From: Leishmania martiniquensis
Taxonomy: Eukaryota > Euglenozoa > Kinetoplastea > Trypanosomatida > Trypanosomatidae
Reading direction: 5' to 3'
DNA length: 64,000 bases
NCBI RefSeq assembly: GCF_017916325.1
Contig: NC_090156.1
Span: 561,501 to 625,500, forward strand
Of the stretch, positions 58,762-64,000 are shown piece by piece (positions within the stretch are counted from its first letter, which is position 1; each line of letters begins with the position of its first letter). The position numbers and the translations under genes were made by a program. The notes under the pieces are model-generated. The model saw nothing but the letters and a program-made list of their open reading frames with translations. It searched no databases and was not told the origin of the DNA.

Positions 58762-59291
58762 GAGAGATGCAGAAGGGCATTCGCGAGTGCATCCCACGAC
58801 CTTCTGCAGTCGTACTAAGGGAGACGTTCGGGGGTCGCCCCCCTCCCCTCCCTTCTCTCCCTCCACCCACCCACAGACACAAACAAGAAACTCCTTCGTG
58901 TCCACGCCCGATGCATCAGCAGGGGACGGCAATCGAACCGTTTCATCAGCCGCCGCACCGCGAACGCACTGTTAAACGAGGGGTAGCCGTCAGCGAGGAG
59001 TCCGTCTACTCGCTGACGGCAGAGGCGCAGAGAGAGAGGGAAAAGAGGAAAGGCTGTGCCGATGCTTAACAAACAAATGTGCACCCCAGTGAAGCGACAG
59101 CCATGCGCCGGCACAGCGAAGGCCGGGCAGTCTACGCTACGAGCTCCATACTGTGTCGGCGGCGCTGTCCACCTCTCAACGGCATCTTCCCCAATGTGTG
59201 AGCCCTTTCGCTGATGTGGCCACTGCCGCCGCCGTCTCGTGCATGGCGCCTCTTTTTTTCTTGTCGTTGTCCTCTCATCCCCCCACACTGA

Positions 59292-60917
59292 TCACTGTAC
59301 GTGTACCGTGTCGTCTGTCGTCTCAGCCCCGCCCTGCAGTGGAGACGGAGGTGCCAGCATCTTGCCCCGGCGAGCCGGGGCCCGCCGCCGATCATCACCG
59401 CTGTAGACGGGCGGTGGGGGCGGCACGGCGGCGAGGCGGGCGGCCACAAGAGCCGTCGACGCGTCTGAGCTACTCATGCCGCGGCCGCGACGGAAACCAG
59501 TTGCACCACCAGCATCATCACCGGCACTAGAGGAGACCTGAACGCCGTTCGGGTAGCTGCTCGCGACGTTAGTCACCACAGCAGCGCCGCGCTCATCGTC
59601 CTCGTCGTCATTGACCTCGTGCAAGTCGTACCGGCCAGAAGTTGAGGAATCCATGATGCCGCTGTTGCCGCCTATCCTATTCGTCACAAGACCTAGACGG
59701 TCGCCGATGGCACCTTCGCCTTCTCTCTGCTCCAGTGTCTCGGGCGTCACTGCCTGGTCATACTCCTCGTTCAAGAGTGGGGTGAAAGGGCGACTAACGC
59801 TGGGGCCAACGTGCGGCTGCTCCGGCGGCGGGGCAAGCCCCACCGGAGGCTGCCGCTCGGTCGGGTTCAGCTCATCCTCCACGTGTGCACGTCGCCGCAG
59901 CGATGACGAGATCGCAGTGAAGCGCTGGCCGAGTCCCTTGCGGATGGTGTCACGGTAGCTGTGGCGATGACGCTGTGGCTGGCCTGCCTTGTCCGTCTCA
60001 GCTGGCCCATTAACGTCCTTAGGGAGCGTACCTGCTGCACCTGTGTTGAGGTTCACGGTAGCGGCACGGTTGTCTGCGTAGGTTACCTGCGGCTGCGCGC
60101 CGCCGGCGTACCCCTCCGACTGCATGGCAGCAGCGGCCGCGGCGGTAGCGGGGTCAGGCTGGCCTTCCCCGTAGTACTGCTGCACCTCCTTTTTCCACGC
60201 TTCCTGCTGCCGTTTTGTCTCGCGCAGCATGGCGTCGAGCGGGTTCTTCTTCGACAGGTTCCACACCGCAAACGCCCCGTTGGCCACCGTGGCGGCCATG
60301 GAGATGATGTACGACACCATTAACTCTGTGTACGGCTGTACCGAGTTGTAGAAAACGCTGTTTACTGCGTTGCTGGAGGAGCAGAAGTTGATGTATTCCG
60401 TCATGATTCGGTTCTCCTCCACGATGCCGAGGGTGACGACAAAGCCAAGCACCATCAGCAGAGTCTCCCAAGTCGTGACCATATCCTTCCGGAAGACCAC
60501 GAAGTGATAGCGGATCTCGTGTGTGTTCGTCTCGAACCAGAGCCGGTTCGTTGCACTCAGCACCACATGCACCCCCGTGATAGCTATGAGGAAGCGAATG
60601 TTCAGCGCGGCCCGGCTCACAAAGTAGCCAACGTTGTCTCTGCTCATTGTGTAATGTACATTGTTGAAAAAGGCGTGGCGCCTGGACACGTTGAACACGC
60701 AGTTAGGCACAATGTACGGGGCCTTGAGCGAGAGGGCCGAGTAAGTAAAGAAGTTGTTCGTCATGGAGTTCGACGCGCCCGAGGCGGTACGGATGACGAC
60801 GGAAAGAAAGCACGCGAGCTGCACAACCACAATAAACGTATTCACACGCGACCACCACCTCTCTGCCACGGTGCGCTGCAAGTGAAAGGCTTGCTGGTCT
60901 TTGCTGTAGATGTGCAT
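59292..60917 (-). CDS. hypothetical four-helix membrane protein with long cytosolic tail
   Basis: 541 residues from ATG at 60917. No family recognised. Hydrophobic helices lie near 26-43 (NTFIVVVQLACFLSVVI), 104-122 (ALNIRFLIAITGVHVVLSA), 149-167 (TWETLLMVLGFVVTLGIV) and 199-219 (LMVSYIISMAATVANGAFAV), with both termini probably on the same side. Between helices 1 and 2 is a loop of about 60 residues with one NVS sequon near 76-78 (a Cys nearby at 73), consistent with an exposed or lumenal position. From about 222 to the end (320 residues) is a hydrophilic tail, Ala/Gln/Pro/Gly-rich, with a short Arg-rich patch (RHRHSYRDTIRKGLGQR). The even non-repetitive helix region suggests a conserved trypanosomatid membrane protein; a transporter or channel role cannot be assigned. 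Confidence 0.8.
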   Translation of the reverse strand: MHIYSKDQQAFHLQRTVAERWWSRVNTFIVVVQLACFLSVVIRTASGASNSMTNNFFTYSALSLKAPYIVPNCVFNVSRRHAFFNNVHYTMSRDNVGYFVSRAALNIRFLIAITGVHVVLSATNRLWFETNTHEIRYHFVVFRKDMVTTWETLLMVLGFVVTLGIVEENRIMTEYINFCSSSNAVNSVFYNSVQPYTELMVSYIISMAATVANGAFAVWNLSKKNPLDAMLRETKRQQEAWKKEVQQYYGEGQPDPATAAAAAAMQSEGYAGGAQPQVTYADNRAATVNLNTGAAGTLPKDVNGPAETDKAGQPQRHRHSYRDTIRKGLGQRFTAISSSLRRRAHVEDELNPTERQPPVGLAPPPEQPHVGPSVSRPFTPLLNEEYDQAVTPETLEQREGEGAIGDRLGLVTNRIGGNSGIMDSSTSGRYDLHEVNDDEDDERGAAVVTNVASSYPNGVQVSSSAGDDAGGATGFRRGRGMSSSDASTALVAARLAAVPPPPPVYSGDDRRRAPARRGKMLAPPSPLQGGAETTDDTVHVQ

Positions 60918-63400
60918 CCCAAAGAAGCGAATGGAATGAGGGGAAGGACGTTTCTGGCGTACGCCTCAATCAGTATGCGCACTTGCGCGTCGTTGTTCGG
61001 GGCCCCTGTGCGTTTTGGTTTTTCTTCTATACTGCTCAGCAATCGATCCGCCGGTCTATCACGCCGTGGCGCACGGCTGAGAGGAGAAAAGAAGGTGTGC
61101 CTGCGCCTGCGTGTGTGTGTATGTGTGGATGGGTGGGGGTGACGGGGGGAGAGAAAGGGGGGCGGAGGGGGGCCAGAACAAAAACTCAGAGAGGCGCGAG
61201 GGCACAAGAAAGGGAAGAAGAGAGGGAAAGAGAGACGGCGGAAGCGACATGCAGAACGCCCCATGTATGCGTGCCTGTGCGCGAGCGTAGCAGCGGCGAG
61301 GCACACCACTGCAGACAACAAAAACAGAAGAGGCCAAAAGAGAAGGGGGTGGGGGGAGATTGGCGCGCTCGAACACGCCCGTGGCGCTTATAAAAGTGCT
61401 GTGTGCCGGTGGGACAGGAACTACGAGGGGAAGAGGGAAGGGCGAGCTCAAGAGACGCCCACGCGCTTGCAATGCTTGCGTCGGTGTGCCCCTTTTTCGC
61501 TTCGATGCCTCCGATCGATCGTGTCCTGCAGCAGACCTGTAAGCTGTATGGACGGATACGGTGGTGTGGAAGGGTATCGGTGGTGGACGCGTGTGATACT
61601 AAAGGAGATTTCGGTGTGGCTTAACGTAGACGCAGGCGAGGCCGTTCGTGGAGAGGTTCACATGTGAGAGGGAGTAAGGAGGCGACGGGCCGTGGGCGGA
61701 TGAGGTAGAGAGGGGTCGGTACACCGAAGAGAGGATGAAGCACGTGGGCAGCAAATGGAAGGAGGAGCGAGCACGCACTTGGCTCTTGATGAGGGAGGCG
61801 CGGGATGGAGGCGAGAGGAGAACGTGTGCAGCGCTCGAAAAAGTGAGCGCGGGCACGTACGCAGACACTCTTCTCCATTCGCCGGCGTCAGTGAAAAGTT
61901 GGGCGCGACACAGAGCAAGTTGCAGGAACGCCGTGATGCAGCAAGCCGACAGCGGCAGCGGAGTCACGTAGGGGAGGAGGCGGGCGCCGCCTCTAGCTTG
62001 AAAGTTGTGTTCCTTGCAGGGAGATGAGGCACCACAGCGTTAACGGTGACGGTTGAGACGCCTGCCGGGCCAAGAAAGCCTCTCGTGCTTTGGCGCCCGC
62101 TTCCCCTTCACGCCCGTCATCACGATGCCCGGCATGTGTGATCGTAGCATCGCATTGAAAGAGCCAGCCGGCGGCGAGCCCGAAAGCTTGTTGGGCCAAT
62201 CCTTCACGCCATCATGCTACGCGCGAGGAGAGAGGGAGAGCAGGAAGCATTCGCGCTGCTCCGCTTCCCCCTTTTTTCTGCAAGGGCCTTTGCCTAGTTG
62301 ATCCCCAGTCCTGTGCACGCACCCACAGAGAAAGAGGGAGAGAGGTGGAGGAATCTAGCACAGCGCTGGCGAGTCGCCCTTTTTCGCGCACATGCTCTCT
62401 CTCTCGCTCTGTATGTGTGTGCATGTGTGAGGGGAGGGGGCATTGCCCTCGGGGCACCTTGCTTCATGACGCCGCAACTCTCTCTCACGTTCCCTATGCG
62501 CCTTCGCCTCGCAACAGCTGCCACAGACACTTGCATATCGCTGCGTTCAGAGTCACGGCACCCTTCTTTCCTTGCGTTACCATTTAATCTTCTCCGTGTC
62601 CATACCCCACTGGGCTCATGCCTCACTGTGTCGCCCCGCTCCCCTCGCCCCCCGAATCTCTGCTCCGCCTGACACCAAAGCCTCTAACGCACGAGAGGGA
62701 GCGAGGTGATCGCGATGCTGAGGGAAAGGAAAGGGGGAGGTGGTGGCACGTGGAGAAGTTTCGTTAAGATCACACGCACGCGTGCAGACACGTAAAAAGG
62801 AAACGACAGCAATACGGGCAGAGAGTGTCAACGCCACCAACCGCCTTTCTGACTGAGAAGGGAGTGAGCGACGGCGGAGGAGCGGAGTGGGATGAGGGGG
62901 GAGGACGGGGAAATGCACACGTAAAACAGAGCAAAGACACACGCGTGCACGCGCGCAAGTCCTCTCCCCGCCACGCTACCATCGAATCCGCCTCTCACCA
63001 CCTGACGTGCACTGGAAAGACGTCGGCAATGACGATGCTCATATACGCACACACACACATATATATATAACAAAAAAATCTCGCGCTCGCATACACTCCA
63101 GCCCTCACGTGTGTGCCACACCACATCCGAAAAAAAAGAGACAAGCTCGCCACAGCAAACATACACATACACATATGCATATATATATGTGTGTGTGCGC
63201 GCATGAGGAGTTTCTGTCGAGAGGAACGCAATGGCTCTATGTCATACTGGTAAAATGTGCGCGCGTGCACGTCAGTACAGAGAGAGAGAAAGCCGTACGC
63301 ACAAATGCATGCGTAGGCACCAGCACAGACTTCGTCTCGCATCACCTCCACGGATAGGCGAGCCCTTTCTTTTATTGTATTTGTGCGCTCCTTTGACCAT
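60918..63400. other. long intergenic region, no gene seen
   Basis: 2.5 kb between the helicase stop and the membrane-protein start. A pyrimidine tract (about 60935-60955) with AG at about 60969 upstream may serve the membrane-protein gene. CA/TA-rich stretches occur near 63045-63070 and an alternating purine-pyrimidine palindrome at 63159-63205. A block at about 61980-62220 is compositionally mixed. No open frame with recognisable protein character. Confidence 0.5.
63159..63205. repeat. alternating purine-pyrimidine tract with inverted-repeat arms
   Basis: CA/TA repeats, then a TATGCATATATATA centre, then GT repeats ending GCGCGCATG: 47 bases of uninterrupted purine-pyrimidine alternation. 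The CACATA-type left arm and TATGTGTG right arm are largely complementary. It lies about 200 bases past the helicase stop, in its presumed 3' UTR. Confidence 0.8.
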
Positions 63401-64000
63401 TTACTTGTTCATGTATTGGTTCTCGTTGAGCTGTGTGTGAATGTCTGTCAGCTCCTCCACTTTCATTTCAAAGCGCTCCTGCACTTCCTTCATGATGCCG
63501 CCATCCGTGTACGTGCGATTCTCGCGTTTGATCTCCTTCTCATCTGTCGTGATGAAGGCGATCGTCAGCCCCTTCGTGCCAAAGCGGCCAGCACGGCCGA
63601 CCCGGTGAAGGTAACTGTCGGCCTCGGAGGCCATGTCGTACTGCACGACGAGGTTGATGCGGTCAAAGTCAACGCCGCGGCCGAAGAGGTCGGTGGCGAC
63701 CATGATGCGGGTGTTGTTCACCTTGCAGCTCTCGTACACGCGCAGGCGCTCCTCCTGGTTCATGCGGGAGTGTACAGCCTGCGACGGGAACTTCATCTGC
63801 TGCAGCTGGCGGTTGAGCGCCTCACAGCGCTCCACCGAGGACGTGAAGATGATCGCCTGGTTGAACTCCACGATGTCCAGGATTTCCGCCAGCCGGCGCG
63901 TCTTCTCCATCTCCGTCACATTCATGTAGAACTGCGCCAGGCCGTGCAAGGTCAGCTTTGCGCGCTGATCCACGTAAATCTCCGTCGCATCCTTCATGAA
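63401..64000 (-). CDS. SUB2: DEAD-box RNA helicase UAP56/SUB2, C-terminal part (cut by window edge)
   Basis: The window holds the last 199 codons; the start and RecA domain 1 lie beyond 64000. The second RecA-like domain shows VDQRAKLTLHGLAQFY, a UAP56-specific lead-in, then EKTRRLAEILDIVEFNQAII, FTSSVERC (motif IV), RIMVATDLFGRGVD (motif V) and HRVGRAGRFGTKG (motif VI, Val in place of the usual Ile). The end, MKEVQERFEMKVEELTDIHT, matches the UAP56 tail. This enzyme unwinds RNA and, in TREX complexes elsewhere, couples processing to mRNA export and spliceosome assembly. In trypanosomatids it likely acts on trans-spliced mRNA (inference). The stop is at 63401-63403. The CDS is partial for position reasons only. 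Confidence 0.95.
   Translation of the reverse strand, partial: FMKDATEIYVDQRAKLTLHGLAQFYMNVTEMEKTRRLAEILDIVEFNQAIIFTSSVERCEALNRQLQQMKFPSQAVHSRMNQEERLRVYESCKVNNTRIMVATDLFGRGVDFDRINLVVQYDMASEADSYLHRVGRAGRFGTKGLTIAFITTDEKEIKRENRTYTDGGIMKEVQERFEMKVEELTDIHTQLNENQYMNK

Larger units (their letters stand above)
58111..59291. other. intergenic with an imperfect direct repeat, no gene called
   Basis: 1.2 kb. It contains two imperfect copies of a roughly 40-base pyrimidine-tract unit (58574-58611 and 58721-58761). A 108-codon minus-strand frame (58349-58675) spans one copy and is not called. Confidence 0.5.

Noticed and set aside
1..64000. CRISPR arrays, prokaryotic operons, phage or integrated virus
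   Set aside because: No spacer-repeat arrays, Shine-Dalgarno-led gene clusters or viral hallmark proteins. All recognisable genes are eukaryotic.

Overview
This window looks like a nuclear chromosome segment of a trypanosomatid, most likely of the Leishmania/Leptomonas/Crithidia group. Every supportable gene lies on the minus strand. The genes are intronless and GC-rich, and most are separated by 0.6-3 kb of pyrimidine-rich sequence (as read on the minus strand) with many CA/GT, GA/CT and CAG/CTG simple repeats. Pyrimidine tracts followed by AG sit upstream of most start codons, as expected for spliced-leader (SL) trans-splicing of a polycistronic transcript. No plus-strand gene, strand switch, tRNA, rRNA, CRISPR array or prokaryotic signal was found. 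From memory, and unverified, the gene content resembles the chromosome 21 region of Leishmania.

In transcription order (high to low coordinates): the C-terminal part of a UAP56/SUB2-type DEAD-box helicase (63401-64000, cut by the window edge); a four-helix membrane protein (59292-60917); ribosomal protein S11/uS17 (57547-58068); a large Sec8-like exocyst subunit (50503-56256); a RUS1/DUF647 gene interrupted by two in-frame stops (45956-47914); a two-HMG-box protein (44196-45140); a large low-complexity protein with faint NPRL3-like features (36842-41167); a presumed mitochondrial protein (34520-36154); a low-complexity protein (31790-33826); a CEP95-like NN-CH coiled-coil protein (26199-28811); a mitochondrial TPR-like protein (24012-25040); a proline-rich coiled-coil protein (20873-22999); PRMT5 (17138-20236); a CYB5D1-type flagellar protein (14944-15609); branched-chain 2-oxoacid dehydrogenase E1 alpha (11708-13147); a DCC-family thiol-disulfide oxidoreductase (8694-9491); a DUF971 protein (7117-8076); a possible 53-residue membrane protein (6404-6565); a DHHC palmitoyltransferase (4439-6223); and a two-helix membrane protein (2269-3417).

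The genes share a polycistronic transcript but no common pathway, which is normal in trypanosomatids. Loose themes are mitochondrial function (BCKDH E1 alpha, the TPR-like protein, the 544-residue protein, DUF971), flagellum or basal body (CYB5D1, CEP95-like), membrane traffic (Sec8, DHHC) and RNA or protein-modification biology (SUB2, uS17, PRMT5).

The most unusual observation is the RUS1/DUF647 locus. One reading frame of 652 codons keeps family homology across a TAG at codon 235 and a TGA at codon 314 with no frameshift. Also notable are four genes whose nearest upstream AG directly abuts the ATG (possible SL-only 5' UTRs), a Met-Arg-stop mini-uORF overlapping a start codon, and a 47-base alternating purine-pyrimidine palindrome downstream of the helicase gene. 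Several open frames in the window begin at GTG or TTG when extended fully. I moved these starts to the first ATG, because eukaryotic nuclear genes rarely start at other codons.
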